The notes: generated by a model from the letters alone, not told the origin. Shown: positions 7,822 to 18,575, counted from the stretch's first letter. The stretch: DNA of 64,000 nucleotides from Streptomyces sp. NBC_01707 (GCF_041438805.1 NZ_CP109190.1:1550001-1614000); one strand, 5' to 3'. Made by a program: numbers and translations.

Positions 7822-10800
7822 ATGACGCTGAACCCGACCCGACCCGTCACGGAGCCGGACGAGCAGTGGGTTCGTACGAGCGATCTACGCCCCTTGCTCG
7901 GCGCGATGCGGGCCCTGTGCGACGGTGATTTCACAGCGCGCGTGGAGGATCCGGAGAGACAGGGCACCTCCATGCCGGACGGGGTGCTGGCCGAAATGGC
8001 CGGGGTGCTCCAACAGATCGTCGCGCGGAACGCACATCTCGCCTCGGAGCTCCAGCGGGTGCGCCACGAGATCATCCGACAGGGACGCTTGGACGAGCGG
8101 ATCTCGGCCAGTCCCGGCACGGGTACCTGGACGACGAACATCGAGGCCGCCAACACGGTGCTCGAAGCGCTGGTGGTCCCCGTCGCGAAGGCCACCCGGG
8201 TGCTCGACGCCGTCGCGGACGGCGATCTGACCCAGCACGTCGATCTGCACGACGGAAGCCGACAGCTCCGCGGTGACCTGCGGCGCCTGGGCATCGGCGT
8301 GAACCGCATGGTCGACCAGCTCTCGCTCTTCACCGGCGAGGTGACCCGGGTCGCCCGGGAGGTCGGCACCGAAGGGCGCCTGGGCGGCCGGGCGAAGGCG
8401 CAGGGGCTGTCGGGCGACTGGCTCCATGTGACCGAAGCGGTCAATACGATGGCGTCCCGGCTGACGGCGCAGGTGCGGGACATCGCGGTCGTGACGACGG
8501 CGGTGGCGCGCGGCGACCTGACACAGCAGGTGACGGTCGAAGCCACCGGCGAGCTGCTGGAGCTGAAGCTCACGGTCAACACCATGGTCGACCAGCTGCG
8601 GGCGTTCGCCGACGAGGTCACCCGCGTCGCCCGCGAGGTCGGCACCGAAGGCCAGCTCGGCGGCCGCGCCCAGGTCAGGGGCGTGTCCGGGGTCTGGAAG
8701 GACCTCACCGACAACGTCAACTTCATGGCGTCGAACCTGACGTCCCAGGTCCGCAACATCGCCCAGGTGACCACCGCCGTCGCCAACGGCGACCTCAGTC
8801 AGAAGATCACTGTGGACGCGCGGGGCGAGATCCTGCAGCTGAAGTCGACGATCAACACCATGGTCGACCAGCTATCCGCCTTCGCCGACGAGGTCACCCG
8901 CGTCGCCCGCGAGGTCGGCACCGAAGGCCAGCTCGGCGGCCGCGCCCACGTCAGGGGCGTGTCCGGGGTCTGGAAGGACCTCACCGACAACGTCAACTTC
9001 ATGGCCGACAACCTCACCTCCCAGGTCCGCAACATCGCCCAGGTCGCCACCGCCGTCGCGGAGGGCGACCTCGGCAAGACGATCACCGTGGAGGCCAAGG
9101 GGGAGATCCTGGAGCTGAAGTCGACGATCAACACCATGGTCGACCAGCTATCCGCCTTCGCCGACGAGGTCACCCGCGTCGCCCGCGAGGTCGGCACCGA
9201 AGGCAACCTCGGCGGCCAGGCACAGGTCAGGGGCGCTTCCGGGGTCTGGAAGGACCTCACCGACAACGTCAACCGCATGGCGCTCAATCTGACCTCCCAG
9301 GTCCGCAACATCGCCCAGGTGACCACCGCCGTCGCCAACGGCGACCTGTCGAAGAAGATCGATGTCGACGCGCGCGGCGAGATCCTGGAGCTGAAGGACA
9401 CCGTCAACACGATGGTGCAGCAGCTGAGGGCTTTCGCGGACGAGGTGACCAGGGTGGCCCGCGAGGTCGGCACCGACGGGCGACTCGGCGGCCAGGCCCA
9501 GGTCCACGGTGTCTCGGGCGTCTGGAAGAACCTCACCGACAACGTCAACTTCATGGCCGACAACCTCACCTCCCAGGTCCGCAACATCGCCCAGGTCGCC
9601 ACCGCCGTCGCGGAGGGCGACCTGTCGAAGAAGATCGACGTGGACGCACGCGGCGAGATCCTGGAACTCAAGTCCACCATCAACACCATGGTCGACACCC
9701 TCTCCTCGTTCGCCTCCGAGGTGACACGAGTGGCGCGCGAGGTCGGCAGCGAGGGGCAGCTGGGCGGCCAGGCCCGGGTGGAGGGCGTCTTCGGAACGTG
9801 GAAGCGGCTGACCACCAGCGTCAATGAGCTGGCACTGAACCTGACCACTCAGGTGCGCGCGATCGCCGAGGTCGCCAGCGCCGTCACGCAGGGCGACATG
9901 TCCGGCTCCATCTCGGTGGAGGCGCAGGGCGAGGTCGCCGCCCTGAAGAACAACATCAACCTCATGGTGGCGAATCTCCGTGAGACCACCCGGGCCAAGG
10001 ATTGGCTGGAGTCCAACCTGACCCGTATCGCCGGACTCATGCAGGGCCACCGCGACCTGGTCGAGGTCGCCGACCTGATCCTGCGCGAGCTGACCCCTCT
10101 GGTGAACGCCCAGTACGGAGCGTTCTTCCTGGCAGAAGCGGGCGCGGAGCCGGGCGAGGACCTTGAGCTCCTGGCCGGTTACGGCACCGGCCAGCCCGAA
10201 GGCCGCCGCCGGCGTACCCGCCTCAGCCTCGACGCCCCCGGCTGGGGTCTGATCACCCAGGCCGCCACGGAGAAGCGCCGGATCATCATCGAGGCGGTCC
10301 CCACGGAATACATCACCATCAGCTCCGGCCTCGGTGCCGCGCCCCCGGCCAGCATCGTCATCCTGCCGATCCTCTTCGAGGACCGGGTGCTCGGAGTCAT
10401 CGAACTGGCCTCGTTCAGCAGCTTCAGCGAGGTCCACCTCGCATTTGTCGACCAGTTCGTGAACACGATCGGTGTCTCCATCAACACCATCATCGCCAAC
10501 TCCCGTACCGAGTCACTGCTCTCGGAATCGCAGCGCCTCACCGCCGAGCTGCGCAAGCGCTCCGACGAGTTGCAGCTCACCAACGCCGAGCTGGAGGAGA
10601 AGGCGGCACTGCTGGCCACTTCCTCCCAGTACAAGTCGGAATTCCTGGCGAACATGTCGCACGAACTGCGCACGCCGCTCAACTCGCTCCTCGTGCTGTC
10701 GCGTCTCCTCGCCGACAACCCCGACGAACATCTCTCCTCGCAGGAGGTGGAGTTCGCCGTCACCATCCACCGCGCGGGCTCCGACCTGCTGCAATTGATC

Positions 10801-12114
10801 AACGACATCCTCGACCTGTCGAAGATCGAAGCAGGCCGGATGGATGTGCATCCCAAGAAGCTGCCACTGATCAAACTGCTCGACTACGTACGGGCGACGT
10901 TCCAGCCGCTCGCTCTGGACCGCGGGCTGTCGTTCGAGATCAAGGTCGGCGAGGACGTACCGCTCGAACTCTTCTCGGACGAGCAGCGGCTCCAGCAGAT
11001 CCTCCGCAACCTCCTCTCCAACGCAATGAAGTTCACCTCGTCCGGCGGAGTGCAACTGAGCGTCGAACGCGCGTCGGTCTCGGACTTCGAGGAGGAGACG
11101 CTGCGCAACGCCGACTCCGTGATCGCTCTGACGGTCAAGGACACCGGAATCGGCATCGCGCCGGACAAGCTCGACGGGATCTTCGAGGCCTTCCAGCAGT
11201 CCGACGGCACCACCAACCGCAAATACGGCGGCACCGGGCTCGGCCTCTCCATCAGCCGGGACATGGCAGGCCTGCTCGGCGGCCGGATCTTCGCCGAGAG
11301 CGAACCGGGGGTCGGCTCCGCCTTCACCCTCTTCGTGCCCGTGCACTACACGGGGCCGCCCTCCGGTGCCCTCCCTTCGGTGGAATCGCGCCCCACGAGC
11401 GGCACCACCCGAGCCATTGCCGAACTCACCGCCCTCAGCGGGCGGCCCGCGGCCCAGCCCGGACCCGCGACGGAGCCCGTGCCCGCGTCGCAGATCGGCG
11501 TGTTCAGGCCCCAGGAGTCCGCGCCCCGCACCGGACCCCGGCCCGACGGCGGCGACAGCGACGGCGTCAGCTGGCCGGAGACGACCCGGCTCAGGGACTG
11601 GCTGAGCGGCCGCCTCGCCGGGGTGCTGACCAACCGCCGCATCCTCATCGTCGACGACGACATCCGGAACGTCTTCGCACTGACCCATGTGCTGGGCCGC
11701 GTCGGCATCAGCGTCAAGTACGCGGAGAACGGCCGCGAGGGCCTTGAGGTCCTTGATCGGACACCTGACGTATCACTGGTGCTGATGGACATCATGATGC
11801 CCGAGATGGATGGATACGAGATGATCGCAGCGATTCGGCGCACACCTCGTTTCGCAGACCTGCCGATCATCGCGCTCACCGCGAAGGCCATGCCCGGTGA
11901 CCGTGAGAAGGCCATCGAGAGCGGCGCGAACGAGTACGTCCCCAAGCCGGTGGACGTCGATCGTCTGCTGTCGGTGATCTGCCGGCTCTTCGACCCGCAC
12001 TGCACCCTGCCGGAGCCACGGCCGGATCCCTGCGACGGTGCCCGTTCCACGGACCACGACGACACCCCCAGGAACACGGGCGATGACGACGGAGCAACAG
12101 GGCGGCCATCATGA
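7822..12114 (+). CDS. Poly-HAMP hybrid histidine kinase with receiver domain
   Basis: A 1430-residue soluble protein without membrane segments. Residues ~110-720 hold an unbroken HAMP array: seven units of the xAxGDLxxxI type alternating with six of the REVGTEGxLGG type. A GAF domain (~733-893), a short coiled coil, HisKA with [12 protein letters not shown] (His947), HATPase_c ([28 protein letters not shown]) and a C-terminal receiver (Asp1323 in [11 protein letters not shown]) follow. ATG 7822 follows GGAGGG; an earlier in-frame start at 7789 lacks one. The architecture resembles Nik1-type osmosensing kinases of fungi and large actinobacterial HAMP kinases. The next gene, a response regulator, overlaps by 4 nt (ATGA). 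The signal is unknown. Confidence 0.92.
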   Translation: MTLNPTRPVTEPDEQWVRTSDLRPLLGAMRALCDGDFTARVEDPERQGTSMPDGVLAEMAGVLQQIVARNAHLASELQRVRHEIIRQGRLDERISASPGTGTWTTNIEAANTVLEALVVPVAKATRVLDAVADGDLTQHVDLHDGSRQLRGDLRRLGIGVNRMVDQLSLFTGEVTRVAREVGTEGRLGGRAKAQGLSGDWLHVTEAVNTMASRLTAQVRDIAVVTTAVARGDLTQQVTVEATGELLELKLTVNTMVDQLRAFADEVTRVAREVGTEGQLGGRAQVRGVSGVWKDLTDNVNFMASNLTSQVRNIAQVTTAVANGDLSQKITVDARGEILQLKSTINTMVDQLSAFADEVTRVAREVGTEGQLGGRAHVRGVSGVWKDLTDNVNFMADNLTSQVRNIAQVATAVAEGDLGKTITVEAKGEILELKSTINTMVDQLSAFADEVTRVAREVGTEGNLGGQAQVRGASGVWKDLTDNVNRMALNLTSQVRNIAQVTTAVANGDLSKKIDVDARGEILELKDTVNTMVQQLRAFADEVTRVAREVGTDGRLGGQAQVHGVSGVWKNLTDNVNFMADNLTSQVRNIAQVATAVAEGDLSKKIDVDARGEILELKSTINTMVDTLSSFASEVTRVAREVGSEGQLGGQARVEGVFGTWKRLTTSVNELALNLTTQVRAIAEVASAVTQGDMSGSISVEAQGEVAALKNNINLMVANLRETTRAKDWLESNLTRIAGLMQGHRDLVEVADLILRELTPLVNAQYGAFFLAEAGAEPGEDLELLAGYGTGQPEGRRRRTRLSLDAPGWGLITQAATEKRRIIIEAVPTEYITISSGLGAAPPASIVILPILFEDRVLGVIELASFSSFSEVHLAFVDQFVNTIGVSINTIIANSRTESLLSESQRLTAELRKRSDELQLTNAELEEKAALLATSSQYKSEFLANMSHELRTPLNSLLVLSRLLADNPDEHLSSQEVEFAVTIHRAGSDLLQLINDILDLSKIEAGRMDVHPKKLPLIKLLDYVRATFQPLALDRGLSFEIKVGEDVPLELFSDEQRLQQILRNLLSNAMKFTSSGGVQLSVERASVSDFEEETLRNADSVIALTVKDTGIGIAPDKLDGIFEAFQQSDGTTNRKYGGTGLGLSISRDMAGLLGGRIFAESEPGVGSAFTLFVPVHYTGPPSGALPSVESRPTSGTTRAIAELTALSGRPAAQPGPATEPVPASQIGVFRPQESAPRTGPRPDGGDSDGVSWPETTRLRDWLSGRLAGVLTNRRILIVDDDIRNVFALTHVLGRVGISVKYAENGREGLEVLDRTPDVSLVLMDIMMPEMDGYEMIAAIRRTPRFADLPIIALTAKAMPGDREKAIESGANEYVPKPVDVDRLLSVICRLFDPHCTLPEPRPDPCDGARSTDHDDTPRNTGDDDGATGRPS
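8210..9965 (+). repeat. In-gene 276-nt repeats encoding the HAMP array
   Basis: Within the kinase gene, a 276-nt (92-codon) unit recurs about six times. The most alike copies lie between 8600 and 9700. For example, GTCGGCACCGAAGGCCAGCT occurs both near 8639 and 276 nt later near 8915. Near-identity at synonymous positions points to recent duplication or gene conversion, and the tract should be prone to copy-number change. Confidence 0.85.
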
Positions 12115-12839
12115 CGGCGACACAGCCAGCAGCATCGGAGACCGCCAGCATCCTCATCGTCGACGACATGGAGGAGAACCTGGTCGCCCTGGAAGCCGTA
12201 CTCGGCTCGCTGGGCCATGTGGTCCGCGCACACTCGGGCGAGGAAGCCCTCAAGGCGATGCTGCGCCAGGAGTTCGCGGTCGTGCTCATCGACGTGCTGA
12301 TGCCGGGTATGAACGGCTTCGAGACCGCCGCCAACATCAAGGGCCTCGACCAGACGAAGGACGTCCCGATCATCCTGCTGACCGGAGCCGCAGTCGATCC
12401 GAACTACGCCTACCGCGGCTACACGGTCGGCGCCGCCGATTTCCTGATCAAACCCTTCGACCCCTGGCTGCTGCGGACCAAGGTCAACGTCTTCCTCGAT
12501 CTGTTTCGCAAGAACCGTCAACTCACGGACCAATCCGAACAGTTGAAGCGCCTGCTGACGGCGGACGGCGGACGCCCGGCGGTTACACAGTCCGCCCCTC
12601 CCCCGACGACCACACCCACCGAGCCGTCCTACGGTACGGACGACAAGGACACCACGGACCCCGAGGAACGCCCTCCCCTCCTGGACGACACCGGGCGGCT
12701 CTCCGAAGTCGTCGGCCAACTCGCACAGGCGGAGCTCCTGCTACGAGATGCCAACGGTCCGGGCGGGGCGGACCTCGCCGACCGCGTCGTCGAACTGGAA
12801 CAGGCGGTGGGACGGCTGATGACGGAGCGCGAGACGTAG
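12111..12839 (+). CDS. Response regulator (receiver domain plus unclassified C-terminal tail)
   Basis: A 242-residue protein. Residues 12-130 are a CheY-type receiver: acidic pair Asp18/Asp19, phospho-acceptor Asp61 in LIDVLMPGMNG, and Lys in DFLIKPFD. No DNA-binding domain follows; residues ~150-242 are a low-complexity Pro/Thr linker and a short coiled coil. The start overlaps the kinase stop by 4 nt (ATGA), which implies translational coupling and makes it the natural phospho-acceptor partner of that kinase. Output is probably by protein contact rather than DNA binding (inference). Confidence 0.88.
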   Translation: MTATQPAASETASILIVDDMEENLVALEAVLGSLGHVVRAHSGEEALKAMLRQEFAVVLIDVLMPGMNGFETAANIKGLDQTKDVPIILLTGAAVDPNYAYRGYTVGAADFLIKPFDPWLLRTKVNVFLDLFRKNRQLTDQSEQLKRLLTADGGRPAVTQSAPPPTTTPTEPSYGTDDKDTTDPEERPPLLDDTGRLSEVVGQLAQAELLLRDANGPGGADLADRVVELEQAVGRLMTERET

Positions 12840-12913
12840 GGACGCACCCGGATCGTCACGCTCCGCTGATCGCGCCACCGACCGCCGCGAAGGCTCCTAT
12901 CCCTGCCGGGTCG

Positions 12914-14194
12914 CTACGAGCTGGGACGGTCCGGCCCGCGTCCCCTTCGGACGCCGGTCGCCGACCCTGCGCGAAGGGCCTTCGCCCGTGTGGATCTCCG
13001 CGTCCGCTGCAAAGCCTGATGGACCGACCAGACGACGGAAACGAGCGGCACCGTCACGATCGCTCCCAGCACCCCCGCCGCGATCGCGCCGGCGATCACG
13101 GAGAGCGCGATCACGACCGGATGCAGGCGGACGGCCCAGCTCATCACGATCGGGTGGAGCAGGTGCCCCTCGATCTGGCCGATGACGACGATCAGCGCGA
13201 TGACGACGGCCGCCACGATCGGGCCCTTCGACGCCAGAGCCACTACGGCAGCGATTCCAAGGGCGATGGGCGAGCCGATCAGGGGTACGAAGGCTGCGAG
13301 GAACTCCAGCAGCGCCAGCGGAAGCGCCAGCGGCACTCCCAGTACGAACAGGGCCAGTCCGACGAGTACGGCGTTGGTGGCAGCCACCACGATGATGCCG
13401 TGGGTGTACCCCGTGAACGTCCGCCACGCCGCTCGGCCCGCGATCTCCACCCGCTCCCGCGCCGTCGCCGGCAGCTGTTCGCACAACCAGACCCATTGCC
13501 GGTCGCCCGAGTAGATGAAGAAGACCGAGCAGAACAGTGCGAGGACGAACACGGTCATCACCTCCACCAGCCGGCCCACACCACTGAGCGCCGAGCTGAT
13601 CACGGTGGACCGATGGCTGGACAGATATTGCCCGATCCTGGCCTGCAGGTCTTTCAGTGCCCCTGGGTTCACACGGAACGGCGGCTCAGCCAGCCAGCGC
13701 TCGATCCTGGTGAGGCCTTCGCTGAACTGCCGCTCCAGCCCCGCCCTTTCTCCGGCGACCGCCTCACCGACAAGGGACAGGACGCCCAGGACCAGGACGA
13801 TACTGCCGACGAGCGCCACTGCCACCGCGAGCGGCCGCGGCAGCACACGAGCCAGGTAGTCCGTCGGCGGGCGCAGCACCGCGGTGACGACCAGGCCGAG
13901 GAAGACGGCTGCCGCGACCTCGTGGAACCGCCCCAGCGCCGAAAAACCGCCGTAGACGACAACTCCCACGACGAGGATCCGCCAGGCGTAGGCAGCGGCC
14001 GTCCGCAGCGCAGGGGACACATGCGGCCCCTGCACCGGGTCGGCCGGCCCGTACCGCGGGCCCGGATCCCGGGCAGCACGGCCGTTGATGCCGCGCAGCG
14101 CCCGGCGTGACGCCGCACGAGCCCGGTGCCTCGGTCTCTCAGGCCGGGAGCCGGCGTCCGGGTCGTCGGGCTGCAGATGCGATCGCCTGGGCAT
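12914..14194 (-). CDS. AI-2E family transporter
   Basis: A 426-residue membrane protein. After an Arg/Pro-rich N-terminal tail of about 70 residues it has about eight hydrophobic segments in the AI-2E/PerM pattern: a long hydrophilic insert (~150-210), then the C-terminal cluster with VPLIGSPIALGIAAVVAL and GQIEGHLLHPIVM. The family includes exporters of autoinducer-2 and Na+(Li+)/H+ antiporters. The substrate here is unknown. The start at 14194 has a weak AAGGG site, and a later GTG near the first helix is possible. Confidence 0.85.
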   Translation of the reverse strand: MPRRSHLQPDDPDAGSRPERPRHRARAASRRALRGINGRAARDPGPRYGPADPVQGPHVSPALRTAAAYAWRILVVGVVVYGGFSALGRFHEVAAAVFLGLVVTAVLRPPTDYLARVLPRPLAVAVALVGSIVLVLGVLSLVGEAVAGERAGLERQFSEGLTRIERWLAEPPFRVNPGALKDLQARIGQYLSSHRSTVISSALSGVGRLVEVMTVFVLALFCSVFFIYSGDRQWVWLCEQLPATARERVEIAGRAAWRTFTGYTHGIIVVAATNAVLVGLALFVLGVPLALPLALLEFLAAFVPLIGSPIALGIAAVVALASKGPIVAAVVIALIVVIGQIEGHLLHPIVMSWAVRLHPVVIALSVIAGAIAAGVLGAIVTVPLVSVVWSVHQALQRTRRSTRAKALRAGSATGVRRGRGPDRPSS

Positions 14195-14292
14195 CCCTTG
14201 CTGGTACCAGTCGGCGACGCATCATCCCAGCTCCCGCGGCTGCACACACGCGAAGTCACCCAGCAGGCGCAGTCACCGGTCGCGCCGACAGC

Positions 14293-14634
14293 TCAGTCGT
14301 CCAAGGCCGCCCGCGCCAGGTCACGGAGTTCGTCGTCCGGGAGAGAAGCCGCGTCCTCGGGCCGTAGCCGGATGGTCGCCCTGCCTGAGATGAGCGCGGG
14401 GTGGCGGGTGGCGAAACCGGCGTCGCGGCCTTGCTGCCAACCGTAGAGGGACACTCCGTGGTTCCATGCGCCGACATGGAGCCTGCGGCCGCCGACCTTG
14501 TAGGTGGGGATCCTGTAGGAGATGACCACGGCTGCCCCCGGGTGCGCCTCGAGGATCAGCCGGTGCAGCCGGTCGAACAGCGGACGGTGCTCGGCCGGGA
14601 TGCCGTCGATGTAGTCGCGCACTTCCTTGTCCAC
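14293..14634 (-). CDS. DUF1801 (YdhG-like) protein
   Basis: A 113-residue soluble protein with VRDYIDGIPAEHRPLFDRLH, VISYRIPTYKVGG and a C-terminal IRLRPEDAASLPDDELRDL, the pattern of DUF1801, a small domain related to frataxin-like iron chaperones in Bacillus. The GTG at 14634 is used because the upstream reading of the frame runs into the end of the GH15 gene. It lies 47 nt downstream of that gene on the same strand. Confidence 0.75.
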   Translation of the reverse strand: MDKEVRDYIDGIPAEHRPLFDRLHRLILEAHPGAAVVISYRIPTYKVGGRRLHVGAWNHGVSLYGWQQGRDAGFATRHPALISGRATIRLRPEDAASLPDDELRDLARAALDD

Positions 14635-14681
14635 GGCTTCATTATGGTCTCCCTGCTCGCACGTGGGGCGGCGAGCCGGGA

Positions 14682-16508
14682 TCAGGGCTGAGCACCTGCC
14701 TTCGCCCTGGCGAGGTTGACGCCACTGGCGATGATCCCGATGTGGCTGAATGCCTGAGGAAAGTTGCCCATGAACTCTCCGGTGGACGGGTCGATCTGCT
14801 CCGAGAGCAGCCCCAGCGGGCTCGCCCGGGCACACAGCGAGGCATAGAGTTCGCCGGCCTCATCGATCCGGCCTTGGCCGATCAGGTTGTCGACCAGCCA
14901 GAAACTGCACAGCACGAAGGCGCCCTCGTCGCCGGCCAGACCATCGGGTGACTCCCTTTGAAGGTAGCGATGGAGCAGCCCGTTGCCGGCCGACAGACGC
15001 TCGGCGACGGCCGTGGTGGTCGCCACCATCCGCGGGTGATCAACCGGCACAACCTGGCGCAGGGGAAGGGCGAGCAGGCTCGCGTCCACGCCGCCGCCGT
15101 CCAGGTGTGTGCTCAGGGTCTGTGCGTCGTCGTCCCAGGACTGCTCCAGGATGAGCCGGCGCAGCCGGTCGGCCGAGGCTCGCCATTCGGCGATCCGCCC
15201 GGGCAGGTGAAGCCGCTCACCGATCGAGGCGGCCCGGTCCAGGGCCACCTGGCACATCCCGGCCGAGTACGTGAACGCCCGGCCCTCGCTGCGCACCTCC
15301 CAGATTCCCTGATCCGGCTGCCGCCAGGCCTGCCCCGCCGCCTCGGCCAGCTCGGCCAGGCTGGTCCACAGCGCGGGCTGGATCTCGCCGCCGGAAAGCA
15401 GCCACTGGTCGGCGCAGTCGAGGATCTCGCCGTAGACGTCGTGCTGGCGTTGGTCGGCCGCGCCGTTGCCCCATCGCACCGGGCCGGAGCGCAGATAGCC
15501 CTCCAACTCGCCGTCCTCGACCTCGTCCGGCACGGGACTGCCATCGAGGCCGTACATGATCCGGGGCCGTCGGCTGTACTCGAAGGCATCGAGAACCCAG
15601 CCGAGGAAGGCATCGGCCTCACCACGGAAACCGATGCGGCGCAGGGCGAACACGGCGAAGGCCGCGTCGCGGATCCAGGCGTAGCGGTAGTCCCAGTTGC
15701 GGATTCCGCCGATCGGCGCAGGCAAGGAGGACGTAGGTGCCGCGACCAGCGAGCCACTGGCCCAGTCGTCACACATCTTCAGCGTGATCGCCGCGCGCCT
15801 GACCAAGGACTCCTCAGGGCCGCCGTAGTCCATATGTTTCATCCAGCGGCGCCACGCGTCGGCGGTTTCCTGGAGCATCGCGTCGGCGTCGAACCGGTGG
15901 TGGCGATGGAAGCGGCCCCAGGACAACACGAGATCAAGGCGATCACCTTGCCGCAGGTCATGTGTGCTGTGCAGGCCACCCAGCGGACGGTTGGACCGCA
16001 GGTGGAGTCGCAGGTCCGGTCGCCGGGACGATCGCACCTCCAGTCCGCCGAAGAGTGCCCGCGCCTGCCCACCGCCGCGCGGCTCGAGGTCCGCCCGTAG
16101 GCGGACGTGGCCGGCCAGCACCACGGCCGAACGCACGAGTTCCGCCCGGTCAGCCGGTGCGTCATCGGTGAGGTCGGCGCCGGAGCGCAGGGCCAGCGCA
16201 TCGGTGACGCGGACCAAGCCGGTGGGACTGCGCAATTCCGTTGTCAGTACACCGGTATCAGGTTCATAGCGCTGTCGCGCCTCCACCAGATTCTCCGGTG
16301 CCAAGGTGAAGTGCCCGCCTCGCGCTTGATCCAGCAAGCCGCAGAACAGGGGTTCGGCATCGAATCGGGGGAGGCACATCCACGGGATGGAGCCGTCCAG
16401 ACCTACCAGCGCGGCCGTCGCGCCGTCCCCGACAAGGCCGAGGTCCTCCAGCGGCAGGTAGCCCTCCCGCCTGCGGACCGGCCGGAAGGGTGGATCCGGA
16501 TCGTGCAT
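14682..16508 (-). CDS. Glycoside hydrolase family 15 protein (first copy)
   Basis: A 608-residue cytosolic enzyme with the full GH15 layout: N-terminal beta-sandwich beginning YLPLEDLGLVGDGATAALVG, then an (alpha/alpha)6 barrel with IRNWDYRYAWIRDAAFAVFA (acid-catalyst region) and C-terminal EQIDPSTGEFMGNFPQAFSH (catalytic-base region). Family members are glucoamylases or, in actinobacteria, trehalases; sequence alone does not decide. The ATG at 16508 fits the family N-terminus, although an earlier in-frame start at 16574 exists. It is downstream of a PAS-phosphatase gene, and a second GH15 gene lies 5 kb away. Confidence 0.87.
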   Translation of the reverse strand: MHDPDPPFRPVRRREGYLPLEDLGLVGDGATAALVGLDGSIPWMCLPRFDAEPLFCGLLDQARGGHFTLAPENLVEARQRYEPDTGVLTTELRSPTGLVRVTDALALRSGADLTDDAPADRAELVRSAVVLAGHVRLRADLEPRGGGQARALFGGLEVRSSRRPDLRLHLRSNRPLGGLHSTHDLRQGDRLDLVLSWGRFHRHHRFDADAMLQETADAWRRWMKHMDYGGPEESLVRRAAITLKMCDDWASGSLVAAPTSSLPAPIGGIRNWDYRYAWIRDAAFAVFALRRIGFRGEADAFLGWVLDAFEYSRRPRIMYGLDGSPVPDEVEDGELEGYLRSGPVRWGNGAADQRQHDVYGEILDCADQWLLSGGEIQPALWTSLAELAEAAGQAWRQPDQGIWEVRSEGRAFTYSAGMCQVALDRAASIGERLHLPGRIAEWRASADRLRRLILEQSWDDDAQTLSTHLDGGGVDASLLALPLRQVVPVDHPRMVATTTAVAERLSAGNGLLHRYLQRESPDGLAGDEGAFVLCSFWLVDNLIGQGRIDEAGELYASLCARASPLGLLSEQIDPSTGEFMGNFPQAFSHIGIIASGVNLARAKAGAQP

Positions 16509-16892
16509 GCCGCCTCGCTTCCGCAGCGCCGAAAACTCCGGGCGATCTCCTGTGCACACCTGGAAGGTGATCACCGCTTTCCCTGCGTTCGGTGCTCTCG
16601 ACCGCGGTCTGGAACGTCCCGTCCGCGCAGGGGGCCTCGATGGCCCCGGCCCCGTGTCAACTCAGGGATCCGCACGGCAACGCCTTCGCCGGTGAACATC
16701 CACGATCGCGTCCGCGCCGCGTCGCATCGCGCTCCCACGCTCCCAGGGAGCGAGTCGGAACGCGACCCGGCCGCTCCGGCAGTGATGCTTTCCGGTGAAA
16801 ACCGATCCGCGTGCAACGGCGGAGCGTGCGCACACGGGACCCGGCGTCGGTGGTCGGCAGCAGGGCTTCCGCTCGGCAGGCGGGCCCCGCGC
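16509..16892. other. 384-nt gap with no gene recognised
   Basis: This lies between the stop of the PAS-phosphatase and the start of GH15, both on the minus strand. I see no open frame with family character, no strong hairpin and no repeat. It presumably holds the GH15 promoter. Confidence 0.4.
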
Positions 16893-18134
16893 CTACAGGC
16901 GCAGAACGACGAGGACGATGTCATCGCGGGCGCCGGCGCTGACGCCGAGGCGGGCGAGCACGGCATCGGCGAGGCGTTGGGGGCTGAGGCCGGTGAAACG
17001 GGCAAGTGCGTCGGTGAGGCGGTGCAGACCGGCGTCGATGTCCTCGCCGCGGCGTTCGATGAGACCGTCGCTGTAGAGCACGAGAGTGTCGCCAGGGGTG
17101 TAGGACAGTTCTGCCTGAGGTCGGGGGACGGGTTTGGGGCGGGCTCCCAGCGGCGGGTCGGTGGCCCGGTCGAGCAGGTCGAAAGTGCCGTCGTGGTGGA
17201 CCAGGACCGGCGGGAGATGTCCGGCGCTGCTGTAGGTGATGCGGTGGCTGCGAGGGGCGATGACGACTTGGACCGCGGTGGTGGCCAGCGCACCTTCGAC
17301 CGAGCGCGCGTACAGCCCCAGGACCTCCAGCGCCTTGGCGGGCTCGTGGCGGGACCGGACGGCGGCGGACAGCGCGCTGCGCAGCATTCCCATGACGGCG
17401 GCGGCCTCCAGGCCGTGGCCGACGACGTCACCGACGGCCAGGGCGCAGCCGCCGTCGGGCAGGTCGACCAGGTCGTACCAGTCGCCGCACACGTTCAGGG
17501 AACCGGCGGCGGGCAGGTAGCGCACCGCGACGTCGCGATGCCGGGCCAGGTCGGGCGAGTAGAGCATGGCCTCCTGCAGAGTGACGGCGACCTGGCGTTC
17601 GCGGGCGTGAGCCAGGCGCAGCTCCTCGTTCAGCCCCTGAAGCTCACGCGCCCGTGCGTACAGTTCGGATTCCATCGCCTCCCATTTGCCGAGGTCCCCA
17701 CCTCCTCGCGGGCGGGAGGGGTGGGACAGCACGAAGGCGGTCACGTCCTCCACCCGGTGGATGATCCACGCCACCTGCCCGTCCGGCCCCGGCACGGGGG
17801 TGTTGATCGGGGACCACCATCGCTCCTCGAACACGCCGGGCTTGTCGGCAACCGGGATGTCGTACTTCTGCACCGCCATCGTGTCCGGCTCCTTGGAGCG
17901 CAGTGCCCGGCGCAGGGAGGCGCCCAGGTTCTGGACCCCGTCGGCACCCGGATCTGCGGGATTGTCGGGGAATGCGTCGAAGATGTACTGCCCGACCAGC
18001 TCGTCCCGAGTGCGGCCCGTCGCTGTCAGATACGCCCGGTTGACGTCGATGATCACCAGGTCGGGACCGAGCACCAGGTAGGGGCTGGGCGTGGCGGCGA
18101 ACAGCGCCTGGTAGTCGATCCGTGGTGTCGTCAC
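16893..18134 (-). CDS. PAS-SpoIIE phosphatase
   Basis: A 413-residue soluble protein. Residues 5-125 form a PAS fold (YQALFAATPSPYLVLGPDL; DVNRAYLTATGRTRDELVG). Residues ~150-185 are a coiled coil and ~190-413 a PP2C/SpoIIE phosphatase with LQEAMLY, VCGDWYDLVDL, GDVVGHGLEAAA and ARDDIVLVVLRL, all metal-binding acids present. It starts with GTG behind GGAGA. It belongs to the RsbU/RsbP-like class that dephosphorylates anti-anti-sigma factors (family knowledge). The PAS cue is unknown. It is divergent from the next phosphatase gene across a 660-nt gap holding a small ORF. Confidence 0.88.
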   Translation of the reverse strand: MTTPRIDYQALFAATPSPYLVLGPDLVIIDVNRAYLTATGRTRDELVGQYIFDAFPDNPADPGADGVQNLGASLRRALRSKEPDTMAVQKYDIPVADKPGVFEERWWSPINTPVPGPDGQVAWIIHRVEDVTAFVLSHPSRPRGGGDLGKWEAMESELYARARELQGLNEELRLAHARERQVAVTLQEAMLYSPDLARHRDVAVRYLPAAGSLNVCGDWYDLVDLPDGGCALAVGDVVGHGLEAAAVMGMLRSALSAAVRSRHEPAKALEVLGLYARSVEGALATTAVQVVIAPRSHRITYSSAGHLPPVLVHHDGTFDLLDRATDPPLGARPKPVPRPQAELSYTPGDTLVLYSDGLIERRGEDIDAGLHRLTDALARFTGLSPQRLADAVLARLGVSAGARDDIVLVVLRL

Positions 18135-18419
18135 ATGCTCTCCGGTTCCGTCTCGTGGCCGTGACGGCCGGACGTCGTCTCAACTATGGGTCCTGCGTTC
18201 CCGCCACCCCCGACCTCGCCCCGCCACAGGAGTGTCGGGAACGCGATCTGCGCCGCCGCGGAGACGAGGCCACCCGCAGCCCTGCAGACGAGAGCGATAC
18301 CACCCAGCTGCACGCCCCCGACACCAGGACTCGACCGCCGGGCGCGGTACGCGCAGCAGCCGATCACCCACAGCGTTACGCTCATTTTGTATGTATTTCA
18401 TCCGACTGTGGAGGCAGCC

Positions 18420-18575
18420 ATGCGCCCCACCGACGAGTACCCGACCCCGTCTCAGGCCGAGGGCGAGAGGTTGGAAGAGGACTTGAATCCGGCCGAGGAA
18501 CGGCATCCCGCCACGACACGCACCCAGCCGTCCCAGGCCGAGGGCGAGCGCCGAGCCGAGGATGACGCAAGCTGA
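18420..18575 (+). CDS. Small acidic protein with an internal duplication
   Basis: A 51-residue, strongly charged protein. The ATG is 5 nt after GGAGG, a near-ideal ribosome binding site, which is the main reason to call it. The sequence contains two copies of PSQAEGER followed by an acidic patch (EED / AEDD), with no cysteines and no hydrophobic core, so it is probably disordered. An AT-rich stretch at 18380-18405 just upstream may hold its promoter. Function unknown. Confidence 0.5.
   Translation: MRPTDEYPTPSQAEGERLEEDLNPAEERHPATTRTQPSQAEGERRAEDDAS

Noticed and set aside
8210..9965. CRISPR-like spacing of repeats
   Set aside because: The repeats are coding, 276 nt long and contiguous, and encode HAMP domains. 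There are no spacers.
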